This document shows positions 1-9,471 of a stretch of 64,000 nucleotides of DNA, one piece after another; within the stretch, counting starts at the first letter, position 1, and each line of letters starts with the position of its first letter. The position numbers and the translations under genes were made by a program. The notes under the pieces are model-generated. The model did not search any database, had not been told where the DNA came from, and was given only the letters and a program-made list of their open reading frames with translations. The DNA lies in the NCBI GenBank assembly GCA_900543625.1, contig UQSF01000007.1:40909-104908 (forward strand). The letters are read 5' to 3'. This DNA comes from an uncultured Eubacteriales bacterium (GTDB lineage Bacteria > Bacillota > Clostridia > Oscillospirales > Oscillospiraceae).

Positions 1-205
1 CTCTCACAATGCTGATTACCACGTCCGGGCAAGTGCGCGCGCAGGAAGCGCAGCCAATGCAGGCCTCCGGATTCGCGACGACGGACGGATGATAACCCTT
101 TGCGTTGAGTTTGTCCTTCGCCAGCGCCAGGACACCCTTCGGGCAAGCTCTGACACAGAGACCGCAACCCTTGCAAAGATTCTCGTTGATGGTCACCTTT
201 ACCAT
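1..205 (-). CDS. 2x[4Fe-4S] ferredoxin, 2-oxoacid:ferredoxin oxidoreductase delta-type (partial)
   Basis: The reading frame starts at ATG 205 behind an AGAGGT ribosome binding site and runs off the left edge of the window. The visible 68 residues hold two classical CxxCxxCxxxCP clusters, CKGCGLCVRACPKG and CIGCASCARTCPDV, so the protein binds two [4Fe-4S] clusters and carries electrons in the cytoplasm. The spacing and the N-terminus (MVKVTINENLCKGC) resemble the small delta subunit of 2-oxoglutarate or ketoisovalerate ferredoxin oxidoreductases. The catalytic alpha and beta subunits would then lie just outside the window. That complex membership is inference from family knowledge, since a stand-alone ferredoxin would look similar. 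Confidence 0.8.
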   Translation of the reverse strand, partial: MVKVTINENLCKGCGLCVRACPKGVLALAKDKLNAKGYHPSVVANPEACIGCASCARTCPDVVISIVR

Positions 206-265
206 TTTTGCTACCTCTTTTCTGTTCTGTTTTGCGAAATTGCCTATGTAAACCGCATGCGCGGG

Positions 266-994
266 TTACGCCTGTTTCTTCTCCGACAAGCTGTGGATAT
301 AGCTGTCCCAGTCGCGCTTCATGATGATGTCGATGGGGACGGGCTTGCCGATGTACTTCGGGTCGTGCCCTTCGGCCAGAAAGATGTCAAGCATCTCCTT
401 CTTGCCGGTCGTGTACATGACCGGAACGCCTGTCCGGTCGCTGACCTCGCGCAGCATCTCATAACCGTCGCGCAGCTCCGCCGGCGTGGTCATGGTGGCG
501 AGGTTGGTGTTGTTGATCATGCCGGTGATCTTCAGGTGGGAATGGATCTCCATCTGCTGCTGCAGGTCGATGATCTTCTCCACCGTGCCGGCAAGCGGGC
601 GGCGGATATTGACGACATTCAGGACCTCCAGCTGTTCCGAGCCCATGGCCATGAAGTCCTGAAAGTCCTCATAATAACGGCCGAGCGCGGTGGAGCCGAC
701 GGCGTCGCCGCCGACGTCGAACACGACGGTATCCCAGTTCATGGCAAATGCAGAAGCGACCTCCGCCGGCAGCGACAGCGTCTCCACGCCGGAGCAGGCA
801 TAGTTCGGAGAGATGAGACGGATCTCTTTCTGCTCCACGAGCTTGCCGCGCTCAGTCAGGCGGAAGTAAGTATTGACCAGGTCCAGGTCAATGAGTTCTG
901 TCTTTCCGGTTTCAGCCGCTTTAAAAGCAAAATTCAGCGCAAGCTCACTCTTGCCGCTGCCGTAGTTGCCGATCATAACGTATATCTTTTTCAA
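266..994 (-). CDS. P-loop ATP-binding protein of unknown role
   Basis: This 242-residue protein begins with a Walker A motif, GNYGSGKSE, and has a likely Walker B strand at TVVFDVGGDAVG (about residue 90). It looks like a SIMIBI/ParA-like soluble NTPase. The start is a TTG at 994, chosen because the AGGAG 7 bases upstream is the only good ribosome binding site and the Walker motif sits at the very N-terminus. It lies directly upstream of the ferredoxin in the same direction and is probably co-transcribed with it, so a role in assembling or regulating that 2-oxoacid oxidoreductase is possible but unproven. No substrate can be named. Confidence 0.7.
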   Translation of the reverse strand: MKKIYVMIGNYGSGKSELALNFAFKAAETGKTELIDLDLVNTYFRLTERGKLVEQKEIRLISPNYACSGVETLSLPAEVASAFAMNWDTVVFDVGGDAVGSTALGRYYEDFQDFMAMGSEQLEVLNVVNIRRPLAGTVEKIIDLQQQMEIHSHLKITGMINNTNLATMTTPAELRDGYEMLREVSDRTGVPVMYTTGKKEMLDIFLAEGHDPKYIGKPVPIDIIMKRDWDSYIHSLSEKKQA

Positions 995-1090
995 AACAAA
1001 GCTCCTCCCCTCGAGGGGTATTCAAAATGTGCAAATGGGTATTAAAAATCAAAATATATCCATTCAAATATTCAAATCTCAACGGTTATC

Positions 1091-1119
1091 ATCATAGCAC
1101 AATCGCGCGAATTCGTCAA
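1091..1119 (-). promoter_or_regulatory. SigA promoter for the ATPase-ferredoxin operon
   Basis: On the minus strand TTGACG and TATGAT are separated by 17 bases. The leader of roughly 90 bases contains two direct AATACCC repeats and ends in the palindrome CCCCTCGAGGGG (1007-1018), which partly overlaps the ribosome binding site. Confidence 0.7.
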
Positions 1120-1207
1120 CAAACGTTGTTTGGCTTTGTGGAACGTGTCTAATTTCCGCGCGTGTTTCTGGACAAGTTGCCAGTTATCTGAAAATTAACG
1201 GCAATGT

Positions 1208-2011
1208 TCAGGAATTAACGCTATTTCTTTCCTTTTTCAGGTAGAGATACCACGCGTTCACGCCGACCAGAAGCCCGCCGCCGACGAGATTGCCGAGCGT
1301 GACCGGCAGCAGATTGCCGGCGAGCGCCCTGCCCCACGTCAGCCCTTCGGCAGCAGCGCCGGTCTGCCCCGCCGTGAAGAGTCCCGCCGCGAGGTAGTAC
1401 ATATTGGCGATGCTGTGCTCAAAGCCCGCGACCACGAACGCCATGATCGGGAAAAAGACGGCCGCGATCTTCCCGCCGACAGTCTTTGCGGCATTGGCCA
1501 TCCAGACGGCGATGCACACGAGGAAGTTGCAGAGGATGCCGCGCACGAATGCATCGCAGAACGTCAGCCCCGCTTTCGTCTGTGCGATGGCGATAACGGA
1601 CGCCGCGAGCTTGCCGCCGAACGCGGAAAAGACGTGCCCCGACACGCACAGCGCCGTAACGAGCACTGCGCCCGCAAAGTTGCCCAGATAGACAACGAGC
1701 CAGTTGCGCAGCATCTGCCGCACCGTGATCGTGCGCGCCAGAACGCCCATAATCATGAGATTGTTGCCGGTGAAGAGCTCGCTTCCGGCCACGATGACCA
1801 TGGCGAGGCCGGCCGGAAACACGCAGCCGGAGACGAGCTTTGCCAGCGACGGATCGCCGACCGTCGCCGCGGCAGCCGTGGACGCGACGCCCGCAAGCGC
1901 GACGAACGCGCCCGCAAGGCAGGCGAGCAAAAACATCCGCCCCAGCGGCAGTGCGGCCTTGGTGCGGCAGGCGGAAAGATAATTCTCCGCGATCTCTTTG
2001 GGTGTGCACAT
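1208..2011 (-). CDS. formate/nitrite transporter (FNT) family channel
   Basis: The 267-residue membrane protein belongs to the FocA/NirC family of pentameric channels for small monovalent anions such as formate and nitrite. Family hallmarks are the N-terminal helix MCTPKEIAENYL, the motif ELFTGNNLM near residue 77 and six hydrophobic helices. The ATG at 2011 was chosen over an upstream in-frame ATG because GGAGGA lies 9 bases before it and the upstream extension is hydrophilic and lies within the promoter. The gene stands alone between its own promoter and the ATPase operon. The substrate cannot be decided by eye. In a fermenting anaerobe formate export is the likeliest role. Confidence 0.88.
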   Translation of the reverse strand: MCTPKEIAENYLSACRTKAALPLGRMFLLACLAGAFVALAGVASTAAAATVGDPSLAKLVSGCVFPAGLAMVIVAGSELFTGNNLMIMGVLARTITVRQMLRNWLVVYLGNFAGAVLVTALCVSGHVFSAFGGKLAASVIAIAQTKAGLTFCDAFVRGILCNFLVCIAVWMANAAKTVGGKIAAVFFPIMAFVVAGFEHSIANMYYLAAGLFTAGQTGAAAEGLTWGRALAGNLLPVTLGNLVGGGLLVGVNAWYLYLKKERNSVNS

Positions 2012-2031
2012 AGGTAACGTCCTCCGGCAAA

Positions 2032-2084
2032 GCACAAGATATATGATACGCATTATCTTACTATCATGTATCTTGTGCTGTCAA
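2032..2084 (-). promoter_or_regulatory. FNT promoter embedded in a 17-bp inverted repeat
   Basis: The minus strand reads TTGACA (2084-2079), 18 bases, then TAAGAT (2060-2055). The arms GCACAAGATATATGATA (2032-2048) and TATCATGTATCTTGTGC (2062-2078) are complementary except at one position. They occupy the spacer and the region just after the -10. This looks like an operator or a 5'-end hairpin that controls the channel gene. Confidence 0.65.
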
Positions 2085-2092
2085 GTGCACAG

Positions 2093-2125
2093 GCAAAAAA
2101 AGCAGCCGGAGTATTCTCCGGCTGC
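2093..2125 (-). terminator. terminator of the spoIIA operon
   Basis: The perfect stem GCAGCCGGAG/CTCCGGCTGC with a TATT-type loop starts right after the sigF stop codon. On the minus strand it is followed by a run of seven T. Confidence 0.85.
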
Positions 2126-2839
2126 CTAGGCATCCAGCCACACGCGCATACGCTCCACGGCGCGCCGCTCGAGCCGCGAGACCTGCACCTGCGAGATGTG
2201 CAGGAGCTCGGCCGCGCGCTGCTGCGTCAGGCCGTGATAAAAACGCAGCGCGATCACCTGCCGCTCTCTCTCCGGCAGGCGGCGCAGCGCCTCGCGCAGG
2301 TCGGCATATTCGACCATGCGCGTCTCCTGCTCGTAATCCCCGAGCGTGTGCTCGAGCGTAAAGCCCGTCTCGCCGTTTTCCCTCTGCAGGGATTCCGTAG
2401 GACCGGTGGCCGTCTCCGCGGCCGCGATCTCCTCCGGCTCGAGCCCGGTCTCGGCGGCGAGCTCCGAGAGCGTCGGCTCGCGGCCGAGCGTCTGCTCAAG
2501 GCGGGTGCGCGCCGTGCGGATGCCCTGCGCGCGCTCCTTCATGCTGCGGCTGACCTTGACCGCGCCGTCATCGCGCAGAAAGCGCCGGATCTCCCCTGCG
2601 ATCTTCGGCACAGCATACGTAGAAAAGCACGTTCCGAACTGTTCGTCAAAGCCCTGCATGGCCTTGAGAAAGCCGACGCAGCCGAGCTGATACAGGTCGT
2701 CCGGCTCGACGCCGCGGCCGAAAAAGCGCCGCGCCACGCTCCAGATGAGCCCGGTGTTTTCCTCGACCATCCGCTCCGCCGCCTGTACGTCACCCGCCTG
2801 CGCGCGCCGCAGCAGCGCACGCGTCTCTTCGGCGATCAT
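2126..2839 (-). CDS. sigF: RNA polymerase sporulation sigma factor SigF
   Basis: The 237-residue protein is a sigma-70 family factor of the SigF/SigB/SigG group and should direct early forespore transcription after asymmetric division. Region 2 is visible in DLYQLGCVGFLKAMQGFD and FSTYAVPKIAGEIRRFLRDD, and region 4 ends with the helix-turn-helix LTQQRAAELLHISQVQVSRLERR. The ATG at 2839 overlaps the spoIIAB stop as ATGA, the usual translational coupling. An open frame continues upstream but is only the antisense-rich readthrough of spoIIAB. SigF is expected to be held inactive by SpoIIAB and released by dephosphorylated SpoIIAA, both encoded just upstream. Confidence 0.96.
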   Translation of the reverse strand: MIAEETRALLRRAQAGDVQAAERMVEENTGLIWSVARRFFGRGVEPDDLYQLGCVGFLKAMQGFDEQFGTCFSTYAVPKIAGEIRRFLRDDGAVKVSRSMKERAQGIRTARTRLEQTLGREPTLSELAAETGLEPEEIAAAETATGPTESLQRENGETGFTLEHTLGDYEQETRMVEYADLREALRRLPERERQVIALRFYHGLTQQRAAELLHISQVQVSRLERRAVERMRVWLDA

Positions 2840-3270
2840 GCGCGGCGGCGGATGCGGCGGCACATCGTCACGGTCGTGCCGCGGCCGGGCACAGACTTGA
2901 CCCGCAGCGTGTCCATAAAGCTCTCCATGATCGTAAAGCCCATACCGCTGCGTTCCTCCCCGCCGGTGGTGTACATCGGCGTGCGTGCCTGCGCCACGTC
3001 CGCGATGCCGACGCCGTGATCCTTGACGGCGATCTCCAGCCGCTCGTCCGGCAGAATGCGCACGCGCACCTGCACCGTGCCGAGCACGTCCGGATAGGCG
3101 TGCACGACGGCGTTCGTCACGGCCTCGGACACGGCGGTCTTGATGTCGCCGAGCTCGGCAAGCGTCGGGTCGAGCTGGGCGGCAAAGGCCGCTACTGCCG
3201 CACGCGCAAAGCCCTCGTTCACGCTGCGCGCCGGAAACTCCAGCTTCATGTAATTCTTTTGCGTCAACAC
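2836..3270 (-). CDS. spoIIAB: anti-sigma F factor / serine kinase SpoIIAB
   Basis: This is a 144-residue GHKL-type kinase that binds SigF and phosphorylates SpoIIAA. The N-box EAVTNAVVHAY, the G1 box DHGVGIAD and the ATP-lid box RSGMGFTIMESF appear in the correct order, and the length matches the family. The start is GTG at 3270 with AGGAG 8 bases upstream. The next codon, a TTG, overlaps the spoIIAA stop and is a weaker alternative. The gene overlaps both neighbours in the order spoIIAA-spoIIAB-sigF known from Bacillus. Confidence 0.96.
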   Translation of the reverse strand: MLTQKNYMKLEFPARSVNEGFARAAVAAFAAQLDPTLAELGDIKTAVSEAVTNAVVHAYPDVLGTVQVRVRILPDERLEIAVKDHGVGIADVAQARTPMYTTGGEERSGMGFTIMESFMDTLRVKSVPGRGTTVTMCRRIRRRA

Positions 3271-3599
3271 TGTTCACACTCCTTTTCCCGGTCGTCAAGC
3301 ACCGGGACGATCTTCGTCAGCCCCGCAACATCCAGCACCCGCCGCACCTGCCCCGGCACGCCCGAGAGCGCCAGTGCGCCGCCCGTCTGCCGCAGGAGGC
3401 GGTCGGTCTTGAGGATGACCGCGATCCCGGAGCTGTCCATAAAGCTCACCCCCGACAGGTCGAGCACGCAGCGGCGCGGCAGATATTCCTCCACGGCGTC
3501 CTCGATGCCGGGCATGACCGTCTGCGCCGCCGCATGATCGAGTTCGCCCACCAGCCGCAGTGTCAGGCAGCGGCCGTCATCATGCGTTATGATCCGCAT
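3264..3599 (-). CDS. spoIIAA: anti-sigma F factor antagonist SpoIIAA
   Basis: The 111-residue STAS-domain protein is the anti-anti-sigma factor of the SigF switch. The phosphorylated serine lies in the conserved stretch GVSFMDSSGIAVIL near residue 57. The ATG at 3599 has AGGAGGG nine bases upstream. An earlier in-frame ATG falls inside the valS terminator and was discarded. The start codon is only about 25 bases below that terminator, so no room is left for a full promoter between them. The dacF gene that precedes spoIIA in Bacillus is absent. Confidence 0.95.
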   Translation of the reverse strand: MRIITHDDGRCLTLRLVGELDHAAAQTVMPGIEDAVEEYLPRRCVLDLSGVSFMDSSGIAVILKTDRLLRQTGGALALSGVPGQVRRVLDVAGLTKIVPVLDDREKECEQC

Positions 3600-3623
3600 C
3601 TGCTTGTCCCTCCTATTCCAAAA

Positions 3624-3662
3624 GAAAAAAAACACCGCATACGGCCGAAGCCGTACACGGTG
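3624..3662 (-). terminator. valS terminator
   Basis: On the minus strand CACCGTGTACGGC and GCCGTATGCGGTG pair around a short loop, and eight T follow. It separates valS from spoIIAA. Confidence 0.85.
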
Positions 3663-3708
3663 TTATTGTAGCGTAATGCCGCTGTGGTTTTTTGTCGGAC
3701 GCGGGTGC

Positions 3709-6333
3709 TCAGCCAAGGTTTTTCAGGCTGGCCTCGAGATTTTCCACGAGCGCCTTCGCCTTCTCGGCGCGCTCGCGCTCCGTCTGCACGACGGCCTCCG
3801 GCGCACGGGAGATGAAGTTCTCGTTCGAGAGCTTGCGCATCTGACCCTCGTAATTCTTGCGCGCCTTTTCGAGCTCCTTTTCCAGCCGTGCGCGCTCCTT
3901 GTCGAGGTCGATGAGCTCGGCCATCGGCATGAAGAGCTTGGCCTCCTCCGTGACGACGGAGACCATGTGCTCGGCATCCGCCGGCAGCGTACTGCTGATC
4001 GTGATCTGCTCGGCATAGGCGAGCTTCGAGATATAGCTCTCGCCGCTGCGGAAGGCATCCTGCCGCTCAGTCGTGATGAACAGGTGCGCCTTTCTGCTCG
4101 GCGGCACGTTCATCTCGGCGCGGCGGCTGCGCACGGCACGGATGGCGTTCATGACCATCTCAAAGTCACGCTCCTCCGCCGGGAAAGCGAGAGACTCGGT
4201 ATACTCCGGATAGCGGGCGATCATGAGCGCCTCACCGTCATGCGGCAGCGCCTGCCAGATCTCCTCGGTGATGAACGGCATGAACGGGTGCAGGAGCTTG
4301 AGGATATCCGTCAGGACATACAGCAGCACCTGCTGCGCGCTGCGTGCGCGCGCGGCGTCGCCGCTGTTGAGACGGGGCTTGGTGAGCTCGATATACCAGT
4401 CGCAATACGTGTCCCAGATGAAGTCGTAGATCTTCGCCGCGGCGATGCCAATCTCGTACTTATCGAGGTTCTCGCACACTTCCTTCGAGAGCGTGTTGAG
4501 CTTCGAGAGCACCCATTTGTCCTCGAGCTCGAGCGTCTCGGGCAGCTCGTTTTTGTCGATGGTGAGGTTCATCATCACAAAGCGCGATGCGTTCCAGAGC
4601 TTGTTGGCGAAGTTGCGCATGGCGCCGCACTTCTCAACGTAGAAGCGCATATCGTTTCCGGGGCTGTTGCCCGTGATGAGGTTGAAGCGCAGCGCGTCGG
4701 CGCCGTAGGTGTCGGCCATCTCGAGCGGGTCGATGCCGTTGCCGAGGGACTTGGACATTTTGCGTCCCTTATCGTCGCGCACGAGGCCATGGATGAACAC
4801 CGTCGGGAACGGGATGTCCTGCATCTGCTCAAGGCCGGAGAAGATCATACGTGCGACCCAGAAGAAGATGATGTCATAGCCCGTGACCATGACGCTCGTC
4901 GGATACCAGAACTTGAGATCCTCCGCGTCCTTATCCGGCCAGCCGAGGGTGGAAAACGGCCAGAGCGCGGAGCTGAACCACGTGTCGAGCACGTCGGGAT
5001 CGCGGTGGATATGCTTGCTGTGGCAGGCCTCGCACTCGCAGGCGTCGGTGCGCGAGACGGTGACATGACCGCAGTCGTCGCAGTACCACGCCGGGATCTG
5101 ATGCCCCCACCAGAGCTGGCGGGAGATGCACCAGTCGTGCACGTTCTCCATCCAGTTATAATAGGTCTTGCTGAAGCGTTCCGGCACGAACTTGATGCGT
5201 CCGTCGCGCACGGCCTCGATGGCAGGTTCGGCCAGCGGCTTCATCTTGACGAACCACTGCGGGCTCGTCATCGGCTCGACCGTCGTACCGCAGCGGTAGC
5301 ACGTGCCGACGTTGTGGTTGTAGGGCTCGGTCTTGATGAGGTAGCCCTGCTCCTCGAGATCGGCCACGATGGCCTTGCGCGCCTCGTAGCGGTCGAGACC
5401 GTTATACTTGCCGCCGTTGATGACACGGGCGTCTTCGTCAAAGATCAGGATCTGCTCCAGACCGTGGCGCAGACCGACCTCGTAGTCGTTCGGGTCGTGG
5501 CAGGGCGTCATCTTGACGCAGCCGGTGCCAAAATCAAGCTCGACATAATCATCGGCCACGATGGGCAGCTCACGCCCGACCAGCGGCAGGATCGCCGTCT
5601 TGCCGACGAGGTGCTGATAGCGCTCATCCGCCGGGTTGACCGCGATGCCGGTGTCGCCGAGCATGGTCTCGGGACGGGTGGTGGCGATGGTCAGATACTC
5701 GTCGCTGTCCTTGAGCGGGTAGCGGATATACCAGAACGAGCCGGGCATATCCTTATACTCGACCTCCGCGTCGGACAGGGCGGTGCGGCAGTGCGGGCAC
5801 CAGTTGATGATGCGGTTGCCCTTGTAGATGAGGCCCTTTTCATACAGCTCGCAGAATGTCTCGCGCACGGCCTTCGAGCAGCCCTCATCCATGGTGAAGC
5901 GGCTGCGATCCCAGTCGCAGGACACGCCGAGCGACTTCTGCTGCTCGACGATGCGGTTGCCGTACTGCTTTTTCCACGCCCAGACGCGCTCCAGAAATGC
6001 ATCACGGCCGAGATCGTAGCGGGTCAGGCCCTCTTCCTTGCGCAGCATCTCCTCGACCTTGATCTGCGTGGCAATGCCGGCGTGATCCGTGCCGGGCACC
6101 CACAGGGCGGCATAGCCCTGCATACGCTTATAGCGCGTGAGGATGTCCTGCAGCGTCGCATCGAGCGCGTGGCCCATGTGCAGCTGACCCGTAACATTTG
6201 GGGGCGGCATGACAATGGAAAACGGCTTTTTGTCCGGATCGGCTTTGCCGGCAAAATAGCCGCCGCGCATCCACATGTCATAAATCTTCTTCTCGACCTG
6301 TTTGGGGTCGTAGACCTTCGGAAGCTCTTTCAT
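3709..6333 (-). CDS. valS: valine--tRNA ligase
   Basis: This class Ia synthetase of 874 residues charges tRNA-Val. It shows the HIGH-type motif HMGH near residue 53, the KMSKS motif (GRKMSKSLGNG) near residue 525, a CxxC pair in CYRCGTT, a further zinc knuckle with CDDC and CEAC, the editing-domain stretch TTRPETMLGDTG, and a C-terminal coiled-coil arm rich in Lys, Glu and Arg. The length is normal for ValRS. The start at 6333 has GGAGG 6 bases upstream. Expression is controlled by the T-box leader immediately upstream. Confidence 0.97.
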   Translation of the reverse strand: MKELPKVYDPKQVEKKIYDMWMRGGYFAGKADPDKKPFSIVMPPPNVTGQLHMGHALDATLQDILTRYKRMQGYAALWVPGTDHAGIATQIKVEEMLRKEEGLTRYDLGRDAFLERVWAWKKQYGNRIVEQQKSLGVSCDWDRSRFTMDEGCSKAVRETFCELYEKGLIYKGNRIINWCPHCRTALSDAEVEYKDMPGSFWYIRYPLKDSDEYLTIATTRPETMLGDTGIAVNPADERYQHLVGKTAILPLVGRELPIVADDYVELDFGTGCVKMTPCHDPNDYEVGLRHGLEQILIFDEDARVINGGKYNGLDRYEARKAIVADLEEQGYLIKTEPYNHNVGTCYRCGTTVEPMTSPQWFVKMKPLAEPAIEAVRDGRIKFVPERFSKTYYNWMENVHDWCISRQLWWGHQIPAWYCDDCGHVTVSRTDACECEACHSKHIHRDPDVLDTWFSSALWPFSTLGWPDKDAEDLKFWYPTSVMVTGYDIIFFWVARMIFSGLEQMQDIPFPTVFIHGLVRDDKGRKMSKSLGNGIDPLEMADTYGADALRFNLITGNSPGNDMRFYVEKCGAMRNFANKLWNASRFVMMNLTIDKNELPETLELEDKWVLSKLNTLSKEVCENLDKYEIGIAAAKIYDFIWDTYCDWYIELTKPRLNSGDAARARSAQQVLLYVLTDILKLLHPFMPFITEEIWQALPHDGEALMIARYPEYTESLAFPAEERDFEMVMNAIRAVRSRRAEMNVPPSRKAHLFITTERQDAFRSGESYISKLAYAEQITISSTLPADAEHMVSVVTEEAKLFMPMAELIDLDKERARLEKELEKARKNYEGQMRKLSNENFISRAPEAVVQTERERAEKAKALVENLEASLKNLG

Positions 6334-6364
6334 GGCTCTCCTCCTTTGAGATTGCCGGGGCGCA

Positions 6365-6597
6365 AAAAATCGCCCCGAAACGAACTGTTTCAGGGCGATC
6401 GAAACCGCGGTACCACCTGAATTCCACGCAGACGCGTGACACTCTTGTCTCTGTAACGGGAGAACCCGGCCGCCCTACTCCGTTCAGGCAGGCTGCTCCG
6501 GGGCGACCTTCATCTCCGGCATCCGAAAGGCTCGCACCAACCGCCTTCTCTCTGACGTCCGCCGGGAGACTACTCCTCCCCTTCTTCGCATATGGAT
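6365..6597 (-). ncRNA. T-box leader (Val) of valS
   Basis: The T-box core AGGTGGTACCGCGG lies at 6420-6405 and is followed by a terminator, GATCGCCCTGAAAC / GTTTCGGGGCGAT, with six T. Uncharged tRNA should pair with the T-box and favour the antiterminator. A GUC triplet at 6507-6505 sits in the context GAA-G-GUC, which fits a valine specifier. That assignment is inference. Confidence 0.88.
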
Positions 6598-6603
6598 GCA
6601 AAA

Positions 6604-6632
6604 ATTATAGGCTTTGCAGCACCGTTTGTCAA
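6604..6632 (-). promoter_or_regulatory. SigA promoter of the valS T-box leader
   Basis: TTGACA and TATAAT on the minus strand are separated by 17 bases, a perfect consensus. The -35 box overlaps the stop codon of the upstream flavoprotein gene. Confidence 0.85.
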
Positions 6633-7435
6633 GCGTTTCTGAGCCAGCGCACAACGGAAAGTGCCGCGCGGTTGCCCTCGCCGACCGCAGCCGGGATCTG
6701 ATAGGGTGCACCGGTGCAGTCTCCGGCCGCGAAAACGCCCGGAATGCTCGCCGCGCAGTCATCATCCACGACGATGTGCCCGTTATCCGTCGCCAGGCCG
6801 GGCAGGAGCGTATCGGCCGCAAAGCCAGCGCGCAGGATGAAAACGACGTCCGCCGGCTCCGCCGTGCCGTCGACCACGAGCGCATCGGCGCGCTCGGTGC
6901 CGCGGATCTCAAAGCGGTGCTTTTTCCCTTCGTAATAGTGCACGTCACAGCCGATCTCCCGCAGGAAGCCGGCCTCCTCCGGCGCGTCCGCCGCGAGGCC
7001 GATGACCGCCGCGCGCTTGCCGCGATAGAGCATCCCGTCACAGGTGGCGCAATAGCTCACGCCGCGGCCGAGAAACTCCGCCTCGCCCGGAAACGTGCCG
7101 CGCTGGGCAATGCCGGTCGCCAGCAGCAGCGCCCTGCCCTCTGCAAATTCCTTGCCCGCCGAGACGCCGAACGTCTTGCCCATCGGCATCGCCGAGAGCG
7201 CCCGCTCGCGCAAAAAGTCCGCGCCGAGGTCGCGCGCCTGCTGCGTCATGGTCTCGAGCAGCGCAGGTCCGGACACATCCGGCACGCCGGGATAGTTCGT
7301 GACATGCCCGGCCTTATACAGCGCGCTGTCAGCCGCGCCGCCGCAGATCACGCACACGGACAGGTTCCGGTTGCGCGCGGTCATGGCCGCCGACAGCCCC
7401 GCAGGCCCGCCGCCGATGATGAGCAGATCGTACAT
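6629..7435 (-). CDS. thioredoxin reductase-like FAD oxidoreductase, shortened
   Basis: The 268-residue flavoprotein follows the thioredoxin reductase plan. It has an FAD-binding GGGPAG motif at residues 8-13, the redox-active CATCDG near residue 130 and the C-terminal FAD motif GVFAAGDCTG. Normal TrxB is about 310 residues. Here the NAD(P)H domain is some 40 residues short, and the nucleotide-binding GGGNSA is replaced by VIGLAADA. The protein could take electrons from ferredoxin or another donor, as in ferredoxin- or flavodoxin-dependent TrxR variants, or it may have drifted in function. No thioredoxin gene is adjacent. The ATG at 7435 fits the N-terminal beta strand MYDLLIIGGGPAG. Confidence 0.82.
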   Translation of the reverse strand: MYDLLIIGGGPAGLSAAMTARNRNLSVCVICGGAADSALYKAGHVTNYPGVPDVSGPALLETMTQQARDLGADFLRERALSAMPMGKTFGVSAGKEFAEGRALLLATGIAQRGTFPGEAEFLGRGVSYCATCDGMLYRGKRAAVIGLAADAPEEAGFLREIGCDVHYYEGKKHRFEIRGTERADALVVDGTAEPADVVFILRAGFAADTLLPGLATDNGHIVVDDDCAASIPGVFAAGDCTGAPYQIPAAVGEGNRAALSVVRWLRNA

Positions 7436-7490
7436 GGCTCATACCTCCGATTCAGTTGTTTTTACCTGATTATATATTTCTTTTTGGATA

Positions 7491-7519
7491 TTGTAAACAG
7501 AAATCGAATCGTGTATAAT
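7491..7519 (+). promoter_or_regulatory. SigA promoter of glnS
   Basis: TTGTAA, 17 bases, TATAAT. A GGAG ribosome binding site follows at 7538-7541 before the ATG at 7555. Confidence 0.8.
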
Positions 7520-7554
7520 ACTTCTGCAATATTAAGTGGAGTTGAAATAACACT

Positions 7555-9216
<1,662 letters not shown>

Positions 9217-9235
9217 ATGTAAATATTTATGATTT

Positions 9236-9269
9236 ATCCCTCCCGTTTGTCACGGGAGGGATATTTTTT
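9236..9269 (+). terminator. glnS terminator
   Basis: The stem ATCCCTCCCGT/ACGGGAGGGAT is followed by ATTTTTT. Confidence 0.88.
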
Positions 9270-9292
9270 GTGGCGAAATCGTGAATTTCTTA

Positions 9293-9321
9293 TTGACAAC
9301 TGTCGCCCATGGTGGTATTTT
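9293..9321 (+). promoter_or_regulatory. SigA promoter of pyrR-uraA
   Basis: TTGACA, 17 bases, TATTTT. Confidence 0.7.
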
Positions 9322-9420
9322 ACGCAGGATGATATTTTTAAGTCGGTACGAGATACCGGCAAGGTGTCACGGCTAATGGAATCACGGTGGGAGTCACTAT
9401 GTGCTCTCCCTGCGCGCTGC

Positions 9421-9452
9421 CGCCTTGTCTGGACTCGGACAGGGCGTTTTTC
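9421..9452 (+). terminator. attenuator in the pyrR leader
   Basis: The hairpin CGCCTTGTC/GACAGGGCG followed by TTTTT lies between the promoter and the pyrR ribosome binding site, the geometry of a transcription attenuator. PyrR usually controls its own operon this way by binding an RNA loop upstream. The stretch from 9370 to 9400 only loosely resembles the known PyrR loop, so the sensing mechanism is inferred. Confidence 0.65.
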
Positions 9453-9471
9453 TATGCACGGAGGCATCGCT

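Noticed and set aside
2840..3298. N-terminal extension of SigF.
   Set aside because: The open frame continues upstream, but spoIIAB is encoded there in another frame and the ATGA overlap gives the real start.
3589..6420. A 943-codon plus-strand frame over valS.
   Set aside because: Antisense shadow of valS. The minus-strand gene has all ValRS motifs and a T-box.
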